From NCBI RefSeq assembly GCF_036173105.1, contig NZ_CP108053.1:1860001-1924000 (forward strand): a stretch of 64,000 nucleotides of DNA. Reading direction: 5' to 3'. Below are positions 51,038 to 58,995 of this stretch, one piece after another; the first letter of the stretch is position 1, and each line of letters opens with the position of its first letter. The translations under genes and the position numbers were made by a program. Under the pieces are notes generated by a model that was given only the letters and a program-made list of their open reading frames with translations, made no database searches and was not told where the DNA came from. The stretch comes from Streptomyces sp. NBC_00287. Its GTDB lineage: Bacteria > Actinomycetota > Actinomycetes > Streptomycetales > Streptomycetaceae.

Positions 51038-52680
51038 AACGGGCCCTGGAACTCGCCCGGCTGTTCGGCGATCCGGACGACCCCGCGAACCCGGTCGGCC
51101 GGGCGGCACTGCTCGCCGCCGACGAGCGGGGCGAACTCAGCGCCCCGGGTGAGGAGTTGCTGGACGGCTTCGGCTTCGGTGCCGAGTTCGTACCGCAGGA
51201 GCTGGGCGGGCGGTTGACCGGTCTGGACGAACTGGTGCGGGTGGCCCGGGAGGTGTTCCGGCACGATGTCGGGCTCGGCCTCGGCTACGGCGTGACCTCG
51301 TTCATGGCGGCCGTGAACGTCTGGACGGCGGGCTCCGCCGAACAGCGGGGGCAGCTGGCGGGGCTGCTCCTGGACGGCCGCAAGGTGTCGGTGGCGTACC
51401 ACGAGCTGGCGCACGGCAACGACTTCCTGCGCAACGAGTTCAGCGCCCAACGAACGCCGGGCGGCTACACCCTCGACGGCGTCAAGCAGGTCATCAACAA
51501 CGCCGACCGGGCGGCGGCCTGGGTGCTGTTCGCCCGCACCGACCCTGCCCCCGGCGCCCGCAGCCACTCGGTCCTGCTGACGGGGCCCGAGGACTGCACT
51601 CCGGCCTTCCTGCCCCGCTATCGCACCTCGGGTGTCCGGGGCTGCCGGATCACCGGCCTGGATTTCCGTGACTGCGAGGTCCCGGCCGGCGCCCGCGTCG
51701 GCACGGAGGGCCAGGGCGCCGAACTGGCCCTGCGTTCCTTCCAGATCACCCGCAGCGCGCTGCCCGGGATGGCGGTGGGCACGGTGGACACCTGTCTGCG
51801 CACGGTGCTGCGCTTCGCCCTCGGCCGCCGCCTGTACCGGCGCCGGGTGCTGGACCTGCCGCACGCGGCGACCGTACTGACCGACGCGTTCACCGACTTA
51901 CTGCTGTGCGACGGCCTGGCGCTCGCGGCCTCGCGGGCCGTGCATCTGCTGCCCGGGCAGGCGGTCGTGACGAGCGCGGCGGTGAAGTACCTGGTCCCGA
52001 GGCTACTGACGCGCACCGCCAACGACCTGTCGGTGATCCTCGGCGCCCGCTTCTACGTCCGCGAGGGCGACCACGCGATCTTCGGCAAGCACCTGCGCGA
52101 CCTGCCGGTCCTGAGCCTCGGCCACGCGGGCCCGACAGCCTGCCTGGCAACCCTGATCCCTCAACTCCCGCGCCTGGCCAGGAATCCGGGACCACCGGCA
52201 CCGGATGCGCTGTTCATGCCGGACGCCCCGCTGCCGGTCCTGCCGTACGAGAGCCTTGGGCTGACGGCGGACGGGGATGCGCTGGGAGCCGTACTCACCG
52301 AGGCCACGCACCCGGACCCGTATGTACGGGCTGTGCTGGGCCAGTTGGCGGCGGAGCTGGCAGCCGTACGCCAGGCAGCGCGGAAGCTGCCGCCCCCGGA
52401 ACGGACCCCGCTCGCCGGGCCCGCGGCCTTCCGACTGGCCGACCGTCACGCGCAGTTGCTGGGAGCGGCGGCGGCGCTGGGCGTGGCGCGATCGGCGCGG
52501 GACGGCTTCCTGGCCGAGCCCGAGTGGCTGGCGGCCACTCTGCACCGCACCGCCGTCCGCCTGGGCCTGCGCCCCGCCCCGCCGCCCCCGAGGACAACGG
52601 AACGGCTGCACGCCGAACTCCTGCGCCGCCACACCGAGAACCGGTCCTTCGACCTCTACGACCTTCCCCTGGACGGCTGA
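51034..52680 (+). CDS. Acyl-CoA dehydrogenase-like flavoprotein (pair member 2)
   Basis: 548 residues. SVAYHELAHGNDFLRNEF occupies the TEPxxGSD region and GVKQVINNADRAAAW matches pair member 1. The catalytic-base position aligned with Asp375 of member 1 is His364 (SLGHAGPT), so activity is uncertain. It may be a second desaturase, or a non-catalytic partner of member 1. An in-frame TTA codon is at 51898-51900. It overlaps member 1 by 4 bp and is followed after 5-17 nt by the ACP gene. Confidence 0.87.
   Translation: MKRALELARLFGDPDDPANPVGRAALLAADERGELSAPGEELLDGFGFGAEFVPQELGGRLTGLDELVRVAREVFRHDVGLGLGYGVTSFMAAVNVWTAGSAEQRGQLAGLLLDGRKVSVAYHELAHGNDFLRNEFSAQRTPGGYTLDGVKQVINNADRAAAWVLFARTDPAPGARSHSVLLTGPEDCTPAFLPRYRTSGVRGCRITGLDFRDCEVPAGARVGTEGQGAELALRSFQITRSALPGMAVGTVDTCLRTVLRFALGRRLYRRRVLDLPHAATVLTDAFTDLLLCDGLALAASRAVHLLPGQAVVTSAAVKYLVPRLLTRTANDLSVILGARFYVREGDHAIFGKHLRDLPVLSLGHAGPTACLATLIPQLPRLARNPGPPAPDALFMPDAPLPVLPYESLGLTADGDALGAVLTEATHPDPYVRAVLGQLAAELAAVRQAARKLPPPERTPLAGPAAFRLADRHAQLLGAAAALGVARSARDGFLAEPEWLAATLHRTAVRLGLRPAPPPPRTTERLHAELLRRHTENRSFDLYDLPLDG
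51898..51900 (+). other. In-frame TTA (bldA-type) leucine codon in dehydrogenase 2
   Basis: The codon lies 288 codons after ATG 51034 and encodes the first Leu of FTDLLLC. It is the only in-frame TTA I found in the tetronate-region genes, so it could impose bldA control on the cluster. Confidence 0.9.
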
Positions 52681-52697
52681 CACCGATGGAGCGACCC

Positions 52698-52964
52698 ATG
52701 ACCGCGCCGAGCACCCATACCGAGCGGACGCTGACCGACTGGTTGGTCCACCGCGTCGCCGAGTACCTGCGCACCCCGCCGTCCGAGATCGACCCCGCCG
52801 TGCCGCTCGCGCAGTACGGCCTCGACTCGATCGCGGCGCTCAGCCTGTGCGGAGACGTCGAGGACGCCTTCGGGGTGCCCGTGGACCCGACGGCGGCCTG
52901 GGACTACCCGACCGTCCAGGCCCTCGCCGGACACCTGATGGACCGGCTGGGGATGACGCCATGA
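52698..52964 (+). CDS. Acyl carrier protein (FAAL/dehydrogenase-linked)
   Basis: 88 residues with the 4'-phosphopantetheine site YGLDSIAALSLC (Ser44) and the typical helix VEDAFGVPVDP. ATG 52698 has GGAG six nt before it; ATG 52686 is the alternative. It overlaps the PKS start by 4 bp. Likely receives the acyl-adenylate from the FAAL and presents the chain to the dehydrogenases and the KS. Confidence 0.92.
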   Translation: MTAPSTHTERTLTDWLVHRVAEYLRTPPSEIDPAVPLAQYGLDSIAALSLCGDVEDAFGVPVDPTAAWDYPTVQALAGHLMDRLGMTP

Positions 52965-55897
52965 CGGCGGGCGCCATCGCCGTCACGGGCATCGACTGCC
53001 GGTTTCCCGGGGCCGAAGGGCCGGGCGGCTACTGGGAGTTGCTGATGCGGGCCGGTGACGCGGTCGGCCCGGTGCCGCAGGAGCGCTGGTCGGCGAGGGA
53101 CTACCCCGCCCAGGCGGGCTTCCTCTCCGACCCGGACGTCTTCGACCACGAGTTCTTCGCCCTCTCCCCGCGCGAGGCCGGCTCCATGGACCCGCAGCAA
53201 CGGCTGATGCTGCACTGTGCCTGGCGGGCGTTCGAGGACGCGGGCATCGCCCCGCAGCGGCTGGCCGGGACGCCGACGGGGGTCTTCGTAGGGGTGATGG
53301 GCAGCGAGTGGGCCCAGCTGACCCTGACGGACCTGCCGGGCATCACCGCCCAGATCGGCTCCGGCAACGGCTACTGCATGATCGCCAACCGGGTCTCGTA
53401 CCACCTGGACCTCAAGGGCCCGTCCCTGGCGGTGGACACGGCGTGCTCGTCCTCGCTGGTGGCGGTGCACCTGGCCGCGAACTCGCTCCTCTCGGGTGAG
53501 TGCGACTGGGCGCTGGCGGCCGGGGTGAACCTGGCGCTGACCCCGGCGCTCGGCCTGTTCTACTCCCGGGCGGGCCTCGCGGCCCCCGACGGCCGCTGCA
53601 AGCCGTTCAGCGCGGACGCGGACGGGATCGGGCGGGGCGAGGGCGTAGGGGCGGTGGTGCTGCGCCGGTACGAGGACGCGGTGGCCGACGGACAGCCCGT
53701 GTACGCACTGCTCCGCGGCACCGCCGTCAACCAGGACGGCCGCAGCAACGGCATCACCGCCCCGAGCCGCTGGTGCCAGGAGGCGGTGGTCGCGGCGGCG
53801 TACCGGCGGGCCGGGGTGGACCCGTCCGACGTGACCTTCACGGAGGGCCACGGCACGGGGACGGCGCTGGGCGACATGATCGAGACGAGGGCGCTGGGCG
53901 CACTGCACGCGGGGCGCACGAGCCCGATGTCATTGGGCTCGGTCAAGGGCAACCTGGGCCACACAGAGGGCGCCGCAGGCATCGCGGGCTTGATCAAGGT
54001 GGCACTGTCCCTCCACCACCGAACCGTCCCGGCCAGCCGCTACGCGGCCCGAGAAAACCCCGACCTGTCCCTCACGGACCAGGGCCTACGGCTCCTGAAG
54101 GCACCGTTGCGGCTGCCGCGGGCGCCGGTGGTGGCGGGCCTGAGCAGCTTCGGGTTGGGCGGGACGAATGCACATGCGGTACTGGAGTCGAGGCCGAGCC
54201 CGCGTGGCTGCGGGCAGTCGGGCCGCTGGGGCGGCTCCCGACCCACAGAAAGCGGCACCCCGCCGACGCGGGCGAGCGAAACCCACCCCGCGCCAGCCCC
54301 CACCGGCCTAGGCGCAGCAATCTTCACCCTGACCGCCCCCACAGAGGCATCCCTACGCCGCAATCTCCGGGCCCAGGCCGACACACTCACCCGCCGCCGA
54401 TCACCCCTGGGACCGATCTGCTGGACCTCCCACCAGGTCAAGTCCGGCCACCCCCACCGCCACGCAATCGTCGCCACCGACCCCACCGACCTGGCCAACC
54501 GCCTACGCACCGCGGCCGAAGCCAACACGCTCCCACCACCCCCCACAGACCCCCCACAAACCGCCTGGCTCTTCACCGGCCAAGGCGCCCAATACCCCGG
54601 CATGGCAGCCCGCCTGCACCAGGAATCCCCCCTCTTCCGCCACCACCTCTCCGCAGTCGACGCCGCCCTGCTCCCCCACACAGGCACCTCCATAACCGAG
54701 TTGCTCCTCACCGCAGACCCGGCCATCCACCGCACCGCCCACGCCCAACCCGCCCTGTTCGCCATCGGCTACGCCCTGGGCGCCGCCCTCATCGAACTGG
54801 GCATCCACCCCCACCTCCTCCTCGGCCACAGCGTCGGCGAGTTCGCGGCAGCCGTACTGGCCAAGGCCCTCCCCCTGGAGGCCGCGGCCCAACTCATCGC
54901 CGCACGCGGGGTGTTGATGCAGAACCTCCCCGACGGCGGCGGCATGATCGCCGTACGTTCCCCGGCAGAACCCCTACGCACATACGTAGATGCAGAATCC
55001 TTGGTCGGCTACGCGGCCCTCAACGGCCCCCACTCCACGGTCCTCTCCGGAGACCTGACCGCCCTGCACCGCATAGCCGAGAAGGTCGAGCAACAAGGCA
55101 CACGGGTACGCCAGTTGCAGGTCTCCCACGCCTTCCACTCCCCCCTCATGGAACCGGTGCTCGAGCCCTTCCGCCGCCTCGCGGAGCAGACAGGCGGCGG
55201 TGTCCCGACGACACCCCTGTACTCCACCCTCCGAGGCAAACTCCTCGACGCCGAACCCATGGACGCCGCCTACTGGACGGAACACATCACCGCCCCCGTC
55301 CTCTTCGCGGACGCGGCCGCCCAACTCCTGGACGAACGCCCCACTCACCTGCTGGAGCTGGGCCCGAAGCCCGTACTGACGACGCTGGCGGCGGAGTTGA
55401 CGCGACACACCAGCACCCCCCTGCACCCCCTCCCGGGCAAGAACGCAGGCGCCCGAGAACTCGCCGAAACCCTCGCCGCACTCCACCGAGCAGGCCTGAA
55501 CCCGAACTGGGAAGCCGTACACCCCCCACAGGACCGCACCCTGACCCGCCTCACCCCATACGCCTTCGCCACCGACCACCGCTTCCCGCGCCCCGGCCTG
55601 CCCACTTCGCCACAACCCCCAGAGCAAGCCCAGAAAGAACCGAAGCACCACACAACAACCGCCGCCACAGCCGTACGCGAAGCCGTCGCCGGCGTGGGCG
55701 GATACCGCGGCGACGACCTCTCCGAGGACGCCCGCCTCTACGAAGACCTGGGCCTGGACTCGGTCGCTGTCGTGGAGCTCAAGACCCGCATAGAGGAGCA
55801 GCTCCCCGCGCTCGGCGAACTCCCCGTACAGGAACTGCTGTTGCGCCTCACCACGCTCGGCGACCTCATCACCTACGTACAGGAGCGCACCCCATGA
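52961..55897 (+). CDS. Single-module type I polyketide synthase (KS-AT-ACP)
   Basis: 978 residues. KS: Cys162 in DTACSSSLV, His297 in EGHGTGT, His334 in NLGHTEG. AT: Ser624 in GHSVGEF, and HAFH at 723-726, the malonyl-CoA signature. ACP: Ser934 in GLDSVAV. There is no KR, DH, ER or TE domain, so the module should add one unreduced malonyl unit and deliver a 3-oxoacyl-ACP. The KS-AT linker (about 413-450) has an unusual Gly/Pro/Arg-rich insert that looks repeat-derived. Overlaps both neighbours by 4 bp. Confidence 0.95.
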   Translation: MTAGAIAVTGIDCRFPGAEGPGGYWELLMRAGDAVGPVPQERWSARDYPAQAGFLSDPDVFDHEFFALSPREAGSMDPQQRLMLHCAWRAFEDAGIAPQRLAGTPTGVFVGVMGSEWAQLTLTDLPGITAQIGSGNGYCMIANRVSYHLDLKGPSLAVDTACSSSLVAVHLAANSLLSGECDWALAAGVNLALTPALGLFYSRAGLAAPDGRCKPFSADADGIGRGEGVGAVVLRRYEDAVADGQPVYALLRGTAVNQDGRSNGITAPSRWCQEAVVAAAYRRAGVDPSDVTFTEGHGTGTALGDMIETRALGALHAGRTSPMSLGSVKGNLGHTEGAAGIAGLIKVALSLHHRTVPASRYAARENPDLSLTDQGLRLLKAPLRLPRAPVVAGLSSFGLGGTNAHAVLESRPSPRGCGQSGRWGGSRPTESGTPPTRASETHPAPAPTGLGAAIFTLTAPTEASLRRNLRAQADTLTRRRSPLGPICWTSHQVKSGHPHRHAIVATDPTDLANRLRTAAEANTLPPPPTDPPQTAWLFTGQGAQYPGMAARLHQESPLFRHHLSAVDAALLPHTGTSITELLLTADPAIHRTAHAQPALFAIGYALGAALIELGIHPHLLLGHSVGEFAAAVLAKALPLEAAAQLIAARGVLMQNLPDGGGMIAVRSPAEPLRTYVDAESLVGYAALNGPHSTVLSGDLTALHRIAEKVEQQGTRVRQLQVSHAFHSPLMEPVLEPFRRLAEQTGGGVPTTPLYSTLRGKLLDAEPMDAAYWTEHITAPVLFADAAAQLLDERPTHLLELGPKPVLTTLAAELTRHTSTPLHPLPGKNAGARELAETLAALHRAGLNPNWEAVHPPQDRTLTRLTPYAFATDHRFPRPGLPTSPQPPEQAQKEPKHHTTTAATAVREAVAGVGGYRGDDLSEDARLYEDLGLDSVAVVELKTRIEEQLPALGELPVQELLLRLTTLGDLITYVQERTP
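54199..54300. repeat. Possible REP-like segment in the KS-AT linker
   Basis: CCCGCGTGGCTGCGGG (54199-54214) is an imperfect hairpin followed by CCGCTGGGGCGG. The complement (CTGCCCGCAGCCACGCGGG) resembles a frequent Streptomyces intergenic repeat. In frame it encodes the Gly/Arg/Pro-rich linker SPRGCGQSGRWGGSR. Recognition is from memory. Confidence 0.35.
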
Positions 55898-56910
55898 CCA
55901 CGACGCACCTCGCCGCCGTAGGAACCGCCCTCCCCGGCGATCCGGTCGACAACTCCGCCCTCGCCGCCACCTTCGGCGTGAACGCGGAATGGGTCGAGGC
56001 ATTCATCGGCACCCGTACCCGCCACTTCGCCCGAGACCTGACCACCGGCGAGATACGCCACTCACTCGCCGACCTGTGTGCGGCGGCGGCCGGACAGGCG
56101 ATGGAGCGCTGCGGGGCAGAACCCACAGACATCGAGTTCCTGATCCTCGGCACCGCGACCCCGGACCACCTGATGCCGACGACAGCCGCCCAGGTCGCCG
56201 ACCTCGTCGGCCTCGACCAACTCCCCGCCTACCAACTCCAGTCGGGCTGCGCCGGCGCCGTACAAGCCCTGGACCTGGCCCGGCACCTGATCGGCAGCGG
56301 CGAGTACCGCACCGGCCTCGTCCTCGGAGGCGACGTCTGCACCAAACACCTGGACCTGCGCCGGGACATGACCGCAGCCGCCCCGAGCGACCTGGTGAAC
56401 TGCGTCCTGTTCGGCGACGGCGCGGGCGCGGCCGTCGTGACGGCTGAGCCGTACGGAGAGGCGGTGGCCCTCCTGCGCACCCTCAGCCGCTGCACCGGCC
56501 TCGGTCGTGAACCCGGCCAGATCATCGACTGGTTCGGCCTTGCCGACCGCGACACCGAGCGGCAGGCGCTCACCGAGGACTACAAGGCGATCGAGGAATC
56601 CGTCCCGGTGCTCGCGGTCGAGATCCTCTGGGAGCTTCTGGACGACCTCGGCTGGCCGCCCGAGTCCCTGGACTTCCTGCTGCCACCGCAGCTCTCCGGC
56701 CGGATGACCCGCCTGATCAGCGACCGGCTCGCGGTCCCCGGCGCCCAGGAGATCTCCTGCGTCGACCGCACCGGCAACAACGGCAACGCCCTGCCGTTCC
56801 TCCAACTCGACGACCTCCTCCCGAAGATGGGCCGCGGACAGCGAGCGCTGGCCATCGCCGTCGAGTCGAGCAAGTGGATCAAGTCCGGGTTCGCCCTGGA
56901 AAAGGCCTGA
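55894..56910 (+). CDS. KAS III-like condensing enzyme of the tetronate cassette
   Basis: 338 residues of the FabH thiolase fold. The nucleophile is in QSGCAGAVQAL (Cys119) and the C-terminal block DRTGNNGNALPF aligns with GN(T/N)xA. The usual HQAN His is replaced: the sequence there is LLPPQLSGR (Pro264-Pro265-Gln266). RkD/Agg1/AbyA1-type enzymes join a 3-oxoacyl group with glyceryl-ACP and close the tetronate ring; I assign this role by neighbours and by the noncanonical active site. It overlaps the PKS by 4 bp. Confidence 0.87.
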   Translation: MTTTHLAAVGTALPGDPVDNSALAATFGVNAEWVEAFIGTRTRHFARDLTTGEIRHSLADLCAAAAGQAMERCGAEPTDIEFLILGTATPDHLMPTTAAQVADLVGLDQLPAYQLQSGCAGAVQALDLARHLIGSGEYRTGLVLGGDVCTKHLDLRRDMTAAAPSDLVNCVLFGDGAGAAVVTAEPYGEAVALLRTLSRCTGLGREPGQIIDWFGLADRDTERQALTEDYKAIEESVPVLAVEILWELLDDLGWPPESLDFLLPPQLSGRMTRLISDRLAVPGAQEISCVDRTGNNGNALPFLQLDDLLPKMGRGQRALAIAVESSKWIKSGFALEKA

Positions 56911-56924
56911 GAGGAGAGCCCGCC

Positions 56925-57158
56925 ATGACGTCCGTGGACTCCGCCGAGTTCCAGCGACTGGTCCGAGAGGACCTCCAACTGCCGCTCACAGCCGATGACT
57001 TCACGTCGGACTTCGACCAACTCCCCGACTGGGACTCCCTGCTCCTGCTCAAACTGGTCGTCCTGCTGGAGCGCGCCACCGGCCACCCGGTCCCCGTCTC
57101 CCGCCTCTTCGAGGCCCGCAGCCTCCAGGAGATCCACACCATGGTGGTGACCCCATGA
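56925..57158 (+). CDS. Acyl carrier protein (glyceryl carrier, tetronate cassette)
   Basis: 77 residues with the attachment motif LPDWDSLLLLKLVV (Ser38), the WDSL form being typical of ACPs paired with FkbH-like loaders. ATG 56925 follows GAGAGGAG by a few nt. It overlaps the acyltransferase by 4 bp. Confidence 0.92.
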   Translation: MTSVDSAEFQRLVREDLQLPLTADDFTSDFDQLPDWDSLLLLKLVVLLERATGHPVPVSRLFEARSLQEIHTMVVTP

Positions 57159-57979
57159 CCCAGATCGCCCACAGCACCCACCCGGTACGCGACCGCCGCC
57201 ACACCCTCCACTTCCTGGAGTACGCCGCCACCCAGCGCCCGGTGCATCTCGACACCGACATCGACATGACCCGCGTACTGACCCATCGCGAGGGCGCCGA
57301 ACGCCACTACTCGACGGTGACGTACGTCCTGCACGCGGCGGGCCGGACCATGGCCGCGCATCCGGAGGCCAACGCGATCATGTCCAGGCGCCGAGTCATC
57401 CGCTTCAAGGAGGTCACTGGCAAGCTCGCCCTGGACGCCAGGGTCCCCGGCGGCGACCGTATCGTCCTGTCGGCCCTCCTCCCCACTCTGGAGACGGCGA
57501 CGCTGGACGACATCCAGGACCGCGTCGACCGCTACCGAAAGGCGCCGGACCCGACCTCGCTCCCCGAGTTCCGCGGCGCCCGCACCCTGGCCCGCCTCCC
57601 CGCCTGGCTCGGCCGCCTCGCCTTCACCGCCGCCCTGCGAGGCGCCCACCGCCGCCCGTCCGTCCTCGGCACGGTCTCGGTCAGCTCCCTGGGCCACCGC
57701 CCGGTCGACGGCTTCCACTCCACAGGCGGTACGGCGGTGACGCTGACCTGCGGCCGGACCGCGCCGCGCCCGGTCGTGCGGGACGGCGGCCGGATCGAAC
57801 CGGCCCCGCTGATGCGGCTCGGACTGACCTTCGACCACCGGGTCCTGGACGGAGCGGCGGCCGCCGACGTACTGGCCGACCTCAAGGCCTCCCTGGAATC
57901 CGACTGGCACACCGCAGCCCGCCCCCGCCGTCTCCACGAGGCCATGACGCGGCAGGAGACCGACCCATGGACCGCCTGA
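57155..57979 (+). CDS. 2-oxoacid dehydrogenase E2-type acyltransferase (tetronate acetylation)
   Basis: 274 residues consisting of an E2 catalytic-fold domain only, with no lipoyl domain. The catalytic motif is FDHRVLDGAAAADVL (His228, Asp232, Gly233). In agglomerin biosynthesis Agg4-type proteins acetylate the 5-hydroxymethyl group of the tetronate. It overlaps the downstream hydrolase by 13 bp and the ACP by 4 bp. Confidence 0.85.
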   Translation: MTQIAHSTHPVRDRRHTLHFLEYAATQRPVHLDTDIDMTRVLTHREGAERHYSTVTYVLHAAGRTMAAHPEANAIMSRRRVIRFKEVTGKLALDARVPGGDRIVLSALLPTLETATLDDIQDRVDRYRKAPDPTSLPEFRGARTLARLPAWLGRLAFTAALRGAHRRPSVLGTVSVSSLGHRPVDGFHSTGGTAVTLTCGRTAPRPVVRDGGRIEPAPLMRLGLTFDHRVLDGAAAADVLADLKASLESDWHTAARPRRLHEAMTRQETDPWTA

Positions 57980-58995
57980 CCGAGCTGAAGGAGTACGCCC
58001 TCCTCCACGCCCGCAACCAGGGCATGACGGCGAAGCAGGCGGCCCGCGTCCTGGCCCGCATAGCCAATGACGACCCCGGCGACGAGTCCTCCTGGGCCCG
58101 CGTCTGGACCACCGAGGCCGACGCCCTGGCCGCCCGGGGCCGCCTCCTCGAAGCCTGCCGCGCCTACGCCCTGGCCCGCTTCCCGTACCCCGAGGACCCC
58201 CACCGCACCCGCGCCCAGCACGCCGGCGTGACGGCCTTCGACGACTGGCGCCGCGCCCGCCCCCGGGGCATCGACCGACTCGAACTCGACCACCCGCAAG
58301 GGCGATTGGCGTGCTGGACGGCCGGTCTGGCACCCCGCCGCCCCCTCCTGGTCATGATGGGCGGCATCGTCAGCGTCAAGGAGCAGTGGGCGCCCCTGCT
58401 GCCGAAGCTGACCCGCCTCGGCTACGCGGCGGTGGTCACGGAGATGCCCGGCGTCGGCGAGAACACCCTCCCCTACACGGCCGACTCCTGGCGTCTGCTG
58501 CCCTGGCTGATGGACGAACTGTCCGCCCGAGCGCGTACCGCCGAAACGACCCTGCTGTGCCTGAGCTTCAGCGGCCACATGGCGCTGCGCACCGCGACCG
58601 AGGACCACCGGGTCCGGCGCGTCCTGACCGTGGGCGCCCCGGTCGCGCACTTCTTCACCGACGAGGACTGGTGGGCCCGCGTCCCCTCCATCACCGTCAC
58701 GACCCTGTGCCGACTGACGGGCGCCGCGGACGAGGCCGAACTGCGGTCACTGCTGAAGGAGTTCCCCCTGGAGGCGGACCGGCTCAGGACCGTACGAGCC
58801 GGGGTCCGCTACGTGGCAAGCTCCCGGGACGAGATCATCCCGCCCCGGGAACAGGCCCTGCTCCGGTCCGCCCTGCCCGACCTCCGCATCAAGACGTTCG
58901 ACGATGTGCACGGCTCACCGGACCACGCCGGTGCGCTCCGGCGCTGGCTGGTACTGAACCTGCTGCGCTCAGCACGTGGTCGCGCAGCCGGTTGA
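57967..58995 (+). CDS. Alpha/beta hydrolase-fold enzyme (tetronate elimination, Agg5/AbyA5 type)
   Basis: 342 residues with an N-terminal helical part (about 1-90) and an alpha/beta hydrolase core: LLVMMGGIVSVKEQW oxyanion region and the nucleophile in LCLSFSGHM (Ser200). The motif is CxSxS rather than GxSxG. In the agglomerin and abyssomicin systems such an enzyme eliminates acetate to give the 5-methylene group. Last gene of the operon; its 3' end overlaps 107 bp antisense with the second SARP gene. Confidence 0.83.
   Translation: MDRLTELKEYALLHARNQGMTAKQAARVLARIANDDPGDESSWARVWTTEADALAARGRLLEACRAYALARFPYPEDPHRTRAQHAGVTAFDDWRRARPRGIDRLELDHPQGRLACWTAGLAPRRPLLVMMGGIVSVKEQWAPLLPKLTRLGYAAVVTEMPGVGENTLPYTADSWRLLPWLMDELSARARTAETTLLCLSFSGHMALRTATEDHRVRRVLTVGAPVAHFFTDEDWWARVPSITVTTLCRLTGAADEAELRSLLKEFPLEADRLRTVRAGVRYVASSRDEIIPPREQALLRSALPDLRIKTFDDVHGSPDHAGALRRWLVLNLLRSARGRAAG

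Noticed and set aside
52961..55897. A hidden thioesterase or ketoreductase domain in the PKS
   Set aside because: No GxSxG thioesterase block follows the ACP, and no Rossmann fold for KR lies between AT and ACP. The protein length fits KS-AT-ACP only.
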